A stretch of 64,000 nt of DNA, from positions 324,198 through 388,197 of the forward strand of contig NZ_GL622296.1 in assembly GCF_000185385.1 (NCBI RefSeq). The letters are read 5' to 3'. Origin of the DNA: Lachnoanaerobaculum saburreum DSM 3986. Its GTDB lineage: Bacteria > Bacillota > Clostridia > Lachnospirales > Lachnospiraceae. The notes under the pieces were generated by a model, which made no database searches, was not told the origin of the DNA, and saw nothing but the letters and a program-made list of their open reading frames with translations. The stretch's first letter is position 1. The number at the start of each line of letters is the position of its first letter. A program made the translations under genes and the position numbers. Positions 1-8,417 of this stretch are shown here, one piece after another.

Positions 1-58
1 TCTTTCCTTTCTTTAAAATGTTAAACCATGTAGATGAACAGATTTTTCAAATACATGC

Positions 59-847
59 TCAGTCTAAAAGATCCAGAGCGGTTACGGTAGTGTAATTCGC
101 AATAGGGTTGGTATTGTTTACAATATCCACATAAACTTTGAAAGTTTTCTCAATATTTTCCTTATTAAGTACATCCTTAATATTACCGAATATACTTGTT
201 TTATCCTTCCCTAACAGTATGCATTTGTCAGCAATAGAAAAAGAGTGGGCAGGATAATGCGTGTTAAAGATACAAATAAGTCCTTTATCTGCAAGTCTTC
301 TTATTGTTTTTAATATTATAAGCTGATTTCTAAAGTCAAGATTACTTTCAGGCTCATCTAAAATAAGTATTGACGGTTCCTGAACCAGAGCTCTTGCAAT
401 TAAAAGCATCTGCAATTCACCACCGCTTATTTGATGACAGTATTTCTCACTCAGATGTGAGATGCAAAGTTCATCCATTACCTTATCCACCATTTCATAA
501 TCTTTTTTGCCGGGCTTTGAAAAATTTCCGATATGAACGGAACGCCCGAGGATTACAAGTTCTCTGGCTTTAAAAGCAAAGGCGGGAGCTTTAGCCTGCG
601 GTACATAGGAGGCCTTTGAAAAAAATTCTTTGGGACTCATAGTTGAAATGTCCCTGCCGTCTATACTGCTGAAACCGCCTGACCAAGGATGAAGCCCTGT
701 AATGCATTTAAGAAGAGTGGTTTTACCTACTCCGTTAGGACCGAGAATTGCCAATACCTCATTGCTTTGAACACTGAAATTAATGTTTTCAAGGATAGTT
801 TTGGATTTTTTATAAGCAAAACTTCCGTTTTTTGCTTCAAATATCAT
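59..847 (-). CDS. FecE-type ABC transporter ATP-binding protein (iron-siderophore/heme or cobalamin import)
   Basis: The 262-aa protein is a full-length ABC ATPase. It has a Walker A motif (GPNGVGKTT, residues 36-44), a Q-loop (YVPQ, 81-84), the signature SGGEL (141-145), and a Walker B ending in LILDEP (about 161-166). It should power the membrane permease encoded just upstream; the two genes overlap by 4 bp, so they are translationally coupled. The FecE/BtuD subfamily imports ferric siderophores, heme or vitamin B12, and the substrate cannot be read from the sequence. Purine-rich sequence on the minus strand at the window edge resembles a ribosome site for another operon gene, perhaps the missing solute-binding protein. 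Confidence 0.9.
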   Translation of the reverse strand: MIFEAKNGSFAYKKSKTILENINFSVQSNEVLAILGPNGVGKTTLLKCITGLHPWSGGFSSIDGRDISTMSPKEFFSKASYVPQAKAPAFAFKARELVILGRSVHIGNFSKPGKKDYEMVDKVMDELCISHLSEKYCHQISGGELQMLLIARALVQEPSILILDEPESNLDFRNQLIILKTIRRLADKGLICIFNTHYPAHSFSIADKCILLGKDKTSIFGNIKDVLNKENIEKTFKVYVDIVNNTNPIANYTTVTALDLLD

Positions 848-1863
848 AAGCTTTTCCCTGCCCTTCTAAGTAACGATAGAAACAGCGGAGCACCTATCAC
901 GGCAGTAAGTATTGAAACCGGGATTTCAGTTACCACTACACTTCTGGATAAAGTATCTACTAAGAGCAAAAAGGTTGCTCCTATGGATATGGATGTCGGA
1001 ATTACTTTTGATGTATCACTTCCGAAAAGCATTCTGCATATATGTGGAATCAAAAGTCCTACCCAGCCTATCTGTCCACACATGGAGACAACGGAAGAAG
1101 TTATCATGGCTGAACAGATAATAACGGTCATACGCATATAGCGTATATTCATACCTAAAGACTTAGCCTCATCTTCGGTAAGACTAAGTACATTCATCTT
1201 CCAACGTATTAAAAGAAGTATTGATACTGCAATCAATATAGACGGAGTGCCAAGTATAATACTTTTATAATTGGAAGTGTATAAACTCCCCATCAGCCAA
1301 TATGTGATACTGGGAAGAATCTCTTCAGTATCAGCCACATATTTGACCAATGAAACCATAGCCTGGAACAGTGAGCTTATTACCAGACCTGATAAGATGA
1401 GCATTATTGTTTTTTTTGCGCCTCTTATATCGGCAAGAATATAAGTAAGGAAACATGCCAAAAGCCCGAAACATAAAGCACTGAATTGTACGGTAATCAT
1501 ATTGGCTCTAAAAAGCAATGATAATGCGGCACCAAAACTTGCTCCGGATGCCACTCCCAAAGTATCGGGAGAGACCAAGGGATTGGAGAATACAGCCTGT
1601 AAGCCGACTCCTGCAACTGCAAGACCGCCACCACATATCATAGCAAGGATAATTCGTGGCAGACGCATATTTATAAGTACACTGTACTCATTTGCCGCAA
1701 CAGAATCCTTACCTTTTTTGATAATGGAATAAAGAATTTTGATACCGTCAAAAAGACTTAGCGAAAATCTTCCCACTCCTAAACATATTCCTGCTACTAT
1801 AAGAGGAACTGTAATCAAACCTATAATAAATATAAGTTTTTCACCTATAGTTTTCAAATACAT
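844..1863 (-). CDS. FecCD-family ABC transporter permease
   Basis: The 339-aa, very hydrophobic protein has the length and about ten membrane segments expected of FecCD/BtuC permeases. Family-typical stretches include RLPRIILAMICGGGLAVAG near residue 65 and WLMGSL near residue 185. It forms the channel across the cytoplasmic membrane and works with the ATPase that follows. A strong ribosome site (GGGAGGT) lies just upstream of the ATG. No solute-binding lipoprotein is found upstream inside the window. The substrate, an iron chelate or cobalamin, is inferred from the family only. Confidence 0.9.
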   Translation of the reverse strand: MYLKTIGEKLIFIIGLITVPLIVAGICLGVGRFSLSLFDGIKILYSIIKKGKDSVAANEYSVLINMRLPRIILAMICGGGLAVAGVGLQAVFSNPLVSPDTLGVASGASFGAALSLLFRANMITVQFSALCFGLLACFLTYILADIRGAKKTIMLILSGLVISSLFQAMVSLVKYVADTEEILPSITYWLMGSLYTSNYKSIILGTPSILIAVSILLLIRWKMNVLSLTEDEAKSLGMNIRYMRMTVIICSAMITSSVVSMCGQIGWVGLLIPHICRMLFGSDTSKVIPTSISIGATFLLLVDTLSRSVVVTEIPVSILTAVIGAPLFLSLLRRAGKSL

Positions 1864-2083
1864 ACCTCCCTACATATAATATAGCAGTAAGAAAAACACT
1901 GTACGTATTGAAATTCCTCTAATTAAACTATACTAGATTAGTAGGAATAAGTAAAGATATAAAAAAGAGTCTTTTATAATATGTAAAAAAATTCAATTAT
2001 TTACTTAAGTATAGACATAATAAAAAGGTGGGTTGAAAAATCAACCCACCCAAACACTTAACGTAGAATTTATAAAGAGAATA
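1864..2083. other. Intergenic region upstream of the ABC importer
   Basis: This is 220 bp of AT-rich sequence. It must contain the promoter of the leftward importer operon, and it contains the terminator of the secreted-protein gene (described separately). I could not define a convincing iron-regulator (Fur-type) operator by eye. Confidence 0.5.
2021..2050 (-). terminator. Rho-independent terminator after the secreted wall-repeat gene
   Basis: A perfect 10-bp stem (2027-2036 with 2041-2050) encloses a 4-nt loop. On the minus strand it is followed by a U-tract (plus-strand A run at 2022-2026). It lies about 35 bp after the stop of the minus-strand gene ending at 2084. Confidence 0.85.
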
Positions 2084-2734
2084 TCATTTATCTATATACA
2101 TATCATTAATTACAGGTGCTCCAAGCGGCAATGAGGTGTCACTTGGCCAATAAGCAACATTTAAATCAAATCCTGCTTTCACATGCTGTCCGTTATATGC
2201 TTTGATATCCGGCAAATAATTTAATGAAAGCACCTTAACAGTTCGAGAATAAGAGCCACCGTCAATGGTCTTACATGTAAGTTTCTGTGGTGTATCCAAT
2301 ATAAACAATATAAAATCTTTGTCTCTGTCTATAGAAGAATTCGGATTAGGATCACTAATTCCCTGTACCGCAAGAACTTCATTATATTTCAATACACGTA
2401 TAGTACCGTTTAGTATGGTGTATCTTGCATCGGCAATATCTACTTTCTTGGTTTGCACTATATTATTTTTAACCCATGCACCCGAAGCATTAACACGGTA
2501 ATTATCAGGAGTTATCGTATTTGTCATACAGTATCCGAATTTATCAAAATAATAGCACTCTGCTGTGCCGTCTGAATTACCGTCTATCCATTGCCATGAG
2601 TTGGAAGGCCATGTTCCGTTGCCTTGGTCATACCACCAACCCTTAGTATCCTGCTTCCAAGTTCCGGCATAAGCATTTATTGTAAAAAACACTACAAATA
2701 CCGGTAATAATAACAGCATTTTGATATTTCTCAT
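2084..2734 (-). CDS. Secreted protein with N-terminal choline-binding-like wall repeats
   Basis: The protein is about 216 aa, using the second ATG, which sits 8 nt after AAAGGAA; an in-frame ATG 6 bp earlier has poor spacing. A signal peptide (charged start, long hydrophobic core, cleavage after NAYA) is followed by two Trp/Tyr-rich repeats around residues 25-75 (WKQDTKGWWY, NSWQWIDGN). These resemble the cell-wall/choline-binding repeats of Gram-positive surface proteins. The remaining ~130 residues match no family I recognise. It is probably exported and wall-associated. The gene is monocistronic, with its own terminator. Confidence 0.75.
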   Translation of the reverse strand: MRNIKMLLLLPVFVVFFTINAYAGTWKQDTKGWWYDQGNGTWPSNSWQWIDGNSDGTAECYYFDKFGYCMTNTITPDNYRVNASGAWVKNNIVQTKKVDIADARYTILNGTIRVLKYNEVLAVQGISDPNPNSSIDRDKDFILFILDTPQKLTCKTIDGGSYSRTVKVLSLNYLPDIKAYNGQHVKAGFDLNVAYWPSDTSLPLGAPVINDMYIDK

Positions 2735-3269
2735 AAGCATTTCCTTTCTATAGAAATATTGTTCTATATTAACAGACTATGTGGTTACATAATAAGGCTA
2801 TCAAATTGTACTTTCTAAGTCAAGGATATTTCTTATCGTTTATTTCTTACAATTTTACTATATCCGAAGACTTTAATAAAAAGGTAGAATGCTTAATTTA
2901 TAGCGGCAGATGAATTGCATACTATCTATAAAGCTTGAGCATTCTCAAAGGCAAAATGGTTAGTTTATAATATTTAGATATACACTTATCCTTAAACCTA
3001 CCTTGTGTTAATTCCTGCCAAGTGCTTAAGATCATTGCAAAAATTTTCTGCGTCTTGTTTACTCTTTGAGTATATTATAGCCTTGGTATTATTCCTTTGA
3101 TATATTGAAATCTTTCTATGTCTTAAAAATAATAAAATCAATATTATACAATAACATTAAATAATTGCCTATAGCTTTAGTTCTAGATTCATTTTTACCA
3201 TTATTGTAAGAAACTCAAAAAAATGGTATTATAAGCATTATTATCAACTTTTAACGATAGGAAGAAAAG
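2735..3269. other. Intergenic region between divergent genes
   Basis: This 535-bp AT-rich stretch holds the leftward start region of the secreted-protein gene and the lepA promoter at its right end. I see no RNA gene, repeat or credible small ORF in the middle. Confidence 0.5.
3204..3232 (+). promoter_or_regulatory. Putative sigma-A promoter of lepA
   Basis: TTGTAA (3204-3209) and TATTAT (3227-3232) are separated by 17 bp, with a TGG just before the -10 (extended -10 type). The site lies 37 bp upstream of the lepA start. Confidence 0.6.
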
Positions 3270-5081
3270 ATGACTGTTGACCAAAGTAAGATTAGAAATT
3301 TTTGTATTATTGCACATATAGACCATGGTAAGTCTACTCTTGCAGACAGAATTATAGAAAAGACCGGACTGTTGACCAGCAGGGAGATGCAGGCTCAGGT
3401 TCTTGACAATATGGACTTGGAGCGTGAGAGAGGCATCACTATAAAAAGTCAGGCGGTAAGGACTGTCTATAAGGCAAATGACGGAAATGAATATATATTC
3501 AATTTGATAGATACTCCGGGACATGTAGACTTTAACTATGAGGTGTCAAGATCACTTGCGGCCTGTGACGGTGCAATACTGGTGGTGGATGCGGCACAGG
3601 GTATAGAGGCGCAGACTCTTGCAAATGTATATATGGCACTTGACCATGACCTTGAGGTATTCCCCGTTATAAATAAGGTGGATTTGCCAAGTGCCGATCC
3701 GGATCTTGTGGCAAGTGAAATAGAAGATGTGATAGGAATAGAAGCACATGATGCTCCGAGAATCTCCGCAAAGATGGGACTGAATATAGAAGAGGTACTT
3801 GAGGCTATAGTAGCAAAAATTCCGGCTCCTAAGGGAGATATTAAGGCGCCGCTTCAGGCACTGATATTTGACTCCTTATATGATTCATATAAGGGAGTAA
3901 TAGTCTTTGTGCGTATAAAAGAAGGCAGTGTAAAAAAAGGAGATACCGTAAAAATGATGGCAACAGGTGCTGTGGAAGAAGTGGTTGAAGTAGGGTATTT
4001 CGGTGCAGGACAATTTATTCCATGTGATGAACTTTCAGCCGGTATGGTAGGCTATATCACTGCAAGTATCAAGAATGTAAAAGATACCAGAGTCGGTGAT
4101 ACCATTACATTAAACAATAATCCATGTAAGGAGGCATTGCCCGGATATAAGAAGGTCACACCTATGGTATATTGCGGACTTTATCCGGCTGACGGAGCAA
4201 AGTATAATGACCTTAGAGAAGCATTGGAGAAATTACAATTAAATGATGCTTCACTTTTCTTTGAACCCGAGACCTCACTTGCTTTGGGGTTCGGATTCAG
4301 ATGCGGCTTTTTGGGGCTTTTGCATCTTGAGGTAATACAGGAAAGACTTGAAAGAGAATATAATCTTGATCTTGTAACTACCGCACCGGGTGTTGTATAT
4401 AAGGTGTTTAAGACAAACGGTGAAGTTATAGAGCTTACCAATCCTTCAAATTTGCCGGATCCGTCAGAAATAGAGCATATGGAGGAGCCTGTAGTGTCGG
4501 CAGAGATAATGCTGACTAAGGAATTTGTAGGGTCTATTATGAATCTGTGTCAGGAGCGAAGAGGTATATATCTGGGGATGGAATATATCGAGGAAAACCG
4601 TGCTATTTTAAGATATGATTTGCCGCTCAATGAAATAATATATGATTTCTTTGATGCCCTAAAGTCAAGGTCAAGAGGCTATGCTTCACTTGACTACGAT
4701 TTAAAGGGCTATGTTCCTTCAAAGCTTGTAAAGCTTGATATATTGATAAATAAGGAAGAAGTGGATGCACTCTCATTTATCGTTCATGCCGACTCCGCTT
4801 ATGAAAGAGGCAGGAAGATGTGTGAAAAGTTAAAAGAAGAGATACCGAGACATTTGTTTGAAATACCTATACAGGCGGCAGTCGGTTCAAAGGTCATTGC
4901 AAGAGAAACTGTAAAGGCAATGAGAAAAGACGTGTTGGCAAAGTGCTATGGAGGAGATATAACAAGAAAGAGAAAGCTGCTTGAAAAGCAAAAAGAGGGA
5001 AAGAAGAGGATGAGACAGATTGGTAATGTCGAAATCCCTCAAAAGGCATTTATGAGTGTACTGAAATTGGATGAGGATTAA
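3270..5081 (+). CDS. lepA: Translation elongation factor 4 (LepA GTPase)
   Basis: The 603-aa protein matches LepA/EF4 in length and layout. The G domain comes first, with G1 AHIDHGKST (about 15-23), G3 DTPGH (about 80) and G4 NKVD (about 135). EF-G-like domains II, III and V follow. The LepA-specific C-terminal domain ends with [20 protein letters not shown] and [11 protein letters not shown]. It is a ribosome-bound GTPase thought to remodel stalled or mistranslocated ribosomes. The ribosome site AGGAAG precedes the ATG. hemW follows after 2 bp, a common arrangement in Firmicutes. Confidence 0.98.
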   Translation: MTVDQSKIRNFCIIAHIDHGKSTLADRIIEKTGLLTSREMQAQVLDNMDLERERGITIKSQAVRTVYKANDGNEYIFNLIDTPGHVDFNYEVSRSLAACDGAILVVDAAQGIEAQTLANVYMALDHDLEVFPVINKVDLPSADPDLVASEIEDVIGIEAHDAPRISAKMGLNIEEVLEAIVAKIPAPKGDIKAPLQALIFDSLYDSYKGVIVFVRIKEGSVKKGDTVKMMATGAVEEVVEVGYFGAGQFIPCDELSAGMVGYITASIKNVKDTRVGDTITLNNNPCKEALPGYKKVTPMVYCGLYPADGAKYNDLREALEKLQLNDASLFFEPETSLALGFGFRCGFLGLLHLEVIQERLEREYNLDLVTTAPGVVYKVFKTNGEVIELTNPSNLPDPSEIEHMEEPVVSAEIMLTKEFVGSIMNLCQERRGIYLGMEYIEENRAILRYDLPLNEIIYDFFDALKSRSRGYASLDYDLKGYVPSKLVKLDILINKEEVDALSFIVHADSAYERGRKMCEKLKEEIPRHLFEIPIQAAVGSKVIARETVKAMRKDVLAKCYGGDITRKRKLLEKQKEGKKRMRQIGNVEIPQKAFMSVLKLDED

Positions 5082-5083
5082 TA

Positions 5084-6241
5084 ATGTCTATGAAAAGGTT
5101 GGAATTATATGTGCATATACCATTTTGTGAAAGAAAATGTGAATACTGTGATTTCCTGTCATTTAGCGCAGATGACGGTGAAAAAAGAGCCTATGTCGCA
5201 CAGCTTGCAGATGAGATAAGGGCACAGGGAGAAAACTATAGAGATTATCTGGTAAGCTCAATATTTATAGGTGGCGGGACACCTACCACACTTAGCGGGA
5301 TTTGGATACTTGAGATAATGAATACTGTCCGTGAAAGTTTCATTGTAGCAACTGATGCGGAAATCACTATAGAATGTAACCCCGGCACATTGTCAAAGAG
5401 CAAGATAATGCATATCAAAAAGGCGGGAATAAACAGAATAAGCTTCGGCTTACAAAGCAGTATAGAAGAAGAGTTAAAGGCACTTGGCAGAATACATACC
5501 TATAAGGGCTTTTTGCAAAGTTACCAGCTTGCAAGAGAATTCGGATTTACAAATATCAATGTAGATCTTATGAGCGGACTGCCATATCAAACAATTGACA
5601 GTTATAAGACTACTCTAAAAAGAGTCTGTGAGCTGAAACCTGAGCATATCAGTGCATATTCATTGATTATAGAACCCGGTACTCCGTTTTTTGACAAGTA
5701 TGGAAGCGGAGAGGAAACGGCATTGCTTCCGGATGAGAATGAGGACAGGAGTATGTATGCTATAACAAAGGCTGTCTTAAAAGAGCATGGATATGAGAGA
5801 TATGAGATAAGCAATTATGCCAAACCCGGCAGAGAGTGCAGACATAATATCGGCTATTGGACAGGTGTTTCATATCTTGGACTTGGAGTAGGAGCTTCTG
5901 GTTATGTAATGAACAGACGTTTTCATGTAGAGGGCGACTACAAAAAGTATATGAATATCAAGATGCAGCAGGATATTACACCGCTGTACTGTGACATTGA
6001 GGAGCTTGATACGAAGGCAAATATGGAAGAGTTTATGTTCCTTGGGCTAAGGCTTATAAGAGGAGTCTCAAGACATGAGTTTAATGAGAAGTTCGGTGTG
6101 GATATGTTTGAGGTATATGACAGGCAAATAAAGAGAAATATTATGTTGAAGCTTATGGAGTATAACTCACCATATTTGAGACTGACAGACAAGGGGCTTG
6201 ATCTCAGCAATATGGTAATGTCCGACTTTTTATTGGACTGA
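5084..6241 (+). CDS. hemW: Radical SAM heme chaperone HemW
   Basis: The 385-aa protein belongs to the HemN-like radical SAM family. The [4Fe-4S] motif CxxxCxxC is at Cys15, Cys19 and Cys22 (CERKCEYC), followed by IGGGTPT and the ECNPG segment typical of HemW. HemW was long annotated as oxygen-independent coproporphyrinogen III oxidase, but it acts as a heme-trafficking protein. It starts 2 bp after lepA, and GAGGA precedes the ATG. The threonine-aldolase-like gene follows 12 bp later, so the three are probably one transcript. Confidence 0.93.
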   Translation: MSMKRLELYVHIPFCERKCEYCDFLSFSADDGEKRAYVAQLADEIRAQGENYRDYLVSSIFIGGGTPTTLSGIWILEIMNTVRESFIVATDAEITIECNPGTLSKSKIMHIKKAGINRISFGLQSSIEEELKALGRIHTYKGFLQSYQLAREFGFTNINVDLMSGLPYQTIDSYKTTLKRVCELKPEHISAYSLIIEPGTPFFDKYGSGEETALLPDENEDRSMYAITKAVLKEHGYERYEISNYAKPGRECRHNIGYWTGVSYLGLGVGASGYVMNRRFHVEGDYKKYMNIKMQQDITPLYCDIEELDTKANMEEFMFLGLRLIRGVSRHEFNEKFGVDMFEVYDRQIKRNIMLKLMEYNSPYLRLTDKGLDLSNMVMSDFLLD

Positions 6242-6253
6242 GGAAAAAGTTTT

Positions 6254-7276
6254 ATGCTATATTTTATAAATGATTACAGTGAGGGCATGGCACCGCAGAT
6301 TTTAGATGTAATGATTTCAAGCAATATGTCAAAGCAGTCAGGCTATGGAGATGATGAGTTTTGCATATCCGCAAAGGAAAAGATAAAAAAAGAAATAGGA
6401 ATGGATGCCGAGATTTTCTTTGTAAGCGGTGGAACTCAGGCAAATAAGATAGTTATAGCAAGTATTTTAAAAAACTATGAAGGTGTGATAGCTGCCGATA
6501 CGGGACATATCGCCGTACATGAGGCAGGAGCTATAGAAAATACGGGGCATAAAGTCTTTACTCTAAATTCAAAGGACGGAAAGATTGATGCCGGAAGTAT
6601 AAAAAGATTTTGTGAAAATTTCTATGCGGATGTCAACCATGAGCATATGGTATACCCGGGGATGGTATATATATCACAACCTACAGAGTACGGAACTCTA
6701 TATTCCAAGAAGGAACTTGAAGAGATAAATAAGGTTTGTAAGGAATACGAACTTTTACTTTTTGCAGACGGTGCAAGACTTGCCTATGCACTTGGAAGCA
6801 GTGAATGTGATACTTCACTTAAAAGTATTGCAAAGCTTTGTGATGTATTCTATATCGGCGGTACAAAATGCGGTGCTTTACTTGGAGAATCCATAGTCTT
6901 TACAAATAAAAATATATGTAAGCATTTCTTTACCGATATGAAGCTGTTTGGCGGAGTACTTGCAAAGTCCAGAGTAATGGGCATACAGTTTGATGTGTTG
7001 TTTGGTGACGGATTGTATGAAAGACTTGGAAAGGCGGGTGTGGATGCCGCTATGAAGATAAAGCAGGCACTTATAGAAAAGGGTTATGAACTATACCTTA
7101 ATTCTCCTACCAACCAGCAGTTTATTGTGGTAGATGATACCGTAAGGCGGAAGCTTTCAGAGAAGGTTGCATTCGGTTTTATGGAAACCCTTGATACCGG
7201 TAAGCATGTGATAAGATTTTGTACAAGCTGGGCTACGAGGGATGAGGATGTGGAGAGTCTGATATCTGTACTGTAA
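6254..7276 (+). CDS. Low-specificity L-threonine aldolase / beta-eliminating lyase family
   Basis: The 340-aa PLP enzyme is of fold-type I. It has the aldolase-family N-terminus (NDYSEGMAPQIL), an SGGTQAN cofactor-binding turn near residue 59, an FADGARL aspartate segment, and the Schiff-base lysine in GGTKCGALL near residue 205. Members split threonine or allo-threonine to glycine and acetaldehyde. The length and motifs fit the LtaE-like group. GAGGAAA precedes the ATG, and the gene sits 12 bp after hemW. Confidence 0.85.
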   Translation: MLYFINDYSEGMAPQILDVMISSNMSKQSGYGDDEFCISAKEKIKKEIGMDAEIFFVSGGTQANKIVIASILKNYEGVIAADTGHIAVHEAGAIENTGHKVFTLNSKDGKIDAGSIKRFCENFYADVNHEHMVYPGMVYISQPTEYGTLYSKKELEEINKVCKEYELLLFADGARLAYALGSSECDTSLKSIAKLCDVFYIGGTKCGALLGESIVFTNKNICKHFFTDMKLFGGVLAKSRVMGIQFDVLFGDGLYERLGKAGVDAAMKIKQALIEKGYELYLNSPTNQQFIVVDDTVRRKLSEKVAFGFMETLDTGKHVIRFCTSWATRDEDVESLISVL

Positions 7277-7319
7277 AATAGAGTGTATAATATTTACTGA
7301 TATATAAAAAGGGAGGCTT

Positions 7320-8417
7320 ATGAAAGAAAATAAAATATTTGTCACAAAGGCTACATTGCCTCCTAAGGAGGAGTTTCTTCAATATGTAGATAAAATATGG
7401 GACAGTGCATGGCTTACAAATATGGGTGATGTACACAATCAGCTTGAAAAGAGACTTAGCGAGTTTATGGACGGAATGGAGGTTGTACTTACGGTAAACG
7501 GACATCTGGCACTTGAACTTGCACTACAGTCTCTTAAGATAGAAGGTGAGGTCATCACCACACCTTTTACATTCGCTTCCACTACACATGCGATAGTAAG
7601 AAACGGCTTAAATCCGGTTTTTTGTGATATAAAAAAAGATGATTTTACAATAGACCCCGAAAAAATCGAAAAACTTATAAATAAAAATACAAAGGCTATA
7701 ATGCCTGTACATGTATATGGCAATATATGTGATGTGGAAGCTATAGAAAGTATAGCAAAAAAATACGGACTATATGTGATTTATGATGCCGCCCACACCT
7801 TTGGAGAGAGGTATAAGGGAAAAAGTGTGGCGGATTTTGGAGATATGAGCGTGTTCAGCTTCCATGCCACCAAGGTTTTTAATACTATAGAGGGCGGTGC
7901 TATCGCTCTGAGAGATAAGAATATAAGAAAATCATTGGATTTTTTAAAAAATTTCGGTATTGCGGATAAGGAAAATGTACCCTATGTGGGCAGCAATGCA
8001 AAGATGAATGAGTTTGCAGCGGCTATGGGGCTTTGTAATATGAGGCATCTGCCGGAATATATAGAAAAAAGAAGGCATATATCAGAGATTTACACAGAAA
8101 GGCTGTCAGATTTAAAGGGTATCAGACTTAATAAATATAATAACGATACTGTATATAATTATGCCTATTTTCCTATAGTTGTGGAAAATGGAGACAGGGA
8201 TGAATTGTATGAAAGTCTGGCAAGGGAGAATATTTTTGCAAGAAAATATTTTTATCCATGCACCAATGCTTATGAATGTTACAGCAAAAGCTTTGATGCA
8301 AATGATACGCCTATAGCTTCGGATATATCAAAAAAGGTTTTGACCTTGCCTATATATCCTGATTTGGAGGCGACTGATGTAGAGAGGATATGTGATATTA
8401 TTCGGAGAGAACTATGA
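7320..8417 (+). CDS. DegT/DnrJ/EryC1/StrS-type aminotransferase
   Basis: The 365-aa PLP aminotransferase belongs to the sugar-aminotransferase superfamily. It has TVNGHLALELAL (cofactor-binding helix, about 60), TTPFTFASTTHAI, an AHTFG aspartate-region motif, and the PLP lysine in FHATKVFNTIEGGA near residue 183. Such enzymes usually aminate keto-sugar nucleotides. The ribosome site is GGGAGG. Its stop overlaps the next start by 4 bp, tying it to the phosphotransferase and lipid genes. It could therefore make an amino-modified head group or sugar, but that is only inference from context. Confidence 0.88.
   Translation: MKENKIFVTKATLPPKEEFLQYVDKIWDSAWLTNMGDVHNQLEKRLSEFMDGMEVVLTVNGHLALELALQSLKIEGEVITTPFTFASTTHAIVRNGLNPVFCDIKKDDFTIDPEKIEKLINKNTKAIMPVHVYGNICDVEAIESIAKKYGLYVIYDAAHTFGERYKGKSVADFGDMSVFSFHATKVFNTIEGGAIALRDKNIRKSLDFLKNFGIADKENVPYVGSNAKMNEFAAAMGLCNMRHLPEYIEKRRHISEIYTERLSDLKGIRLNKYNNDTVYNYAYFPIVVENGDRDELYESLARENIFARKYFYPCTNAYECYSKSFDANDTPIASDISKKVLTLPIYPDLEATDVERICDIIRREL

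Noticed and set aside
1-58. Short leftward ORF at the window edge
   Set aside because: About 11 codons only; the purine-rich stretch is more likely the ribosome site of a gene outside the window.
689-1141. Plus-strand open frame over the ABC importer genes
   Set aside because: Antisense shadow of two well-supported minus-strand genes.
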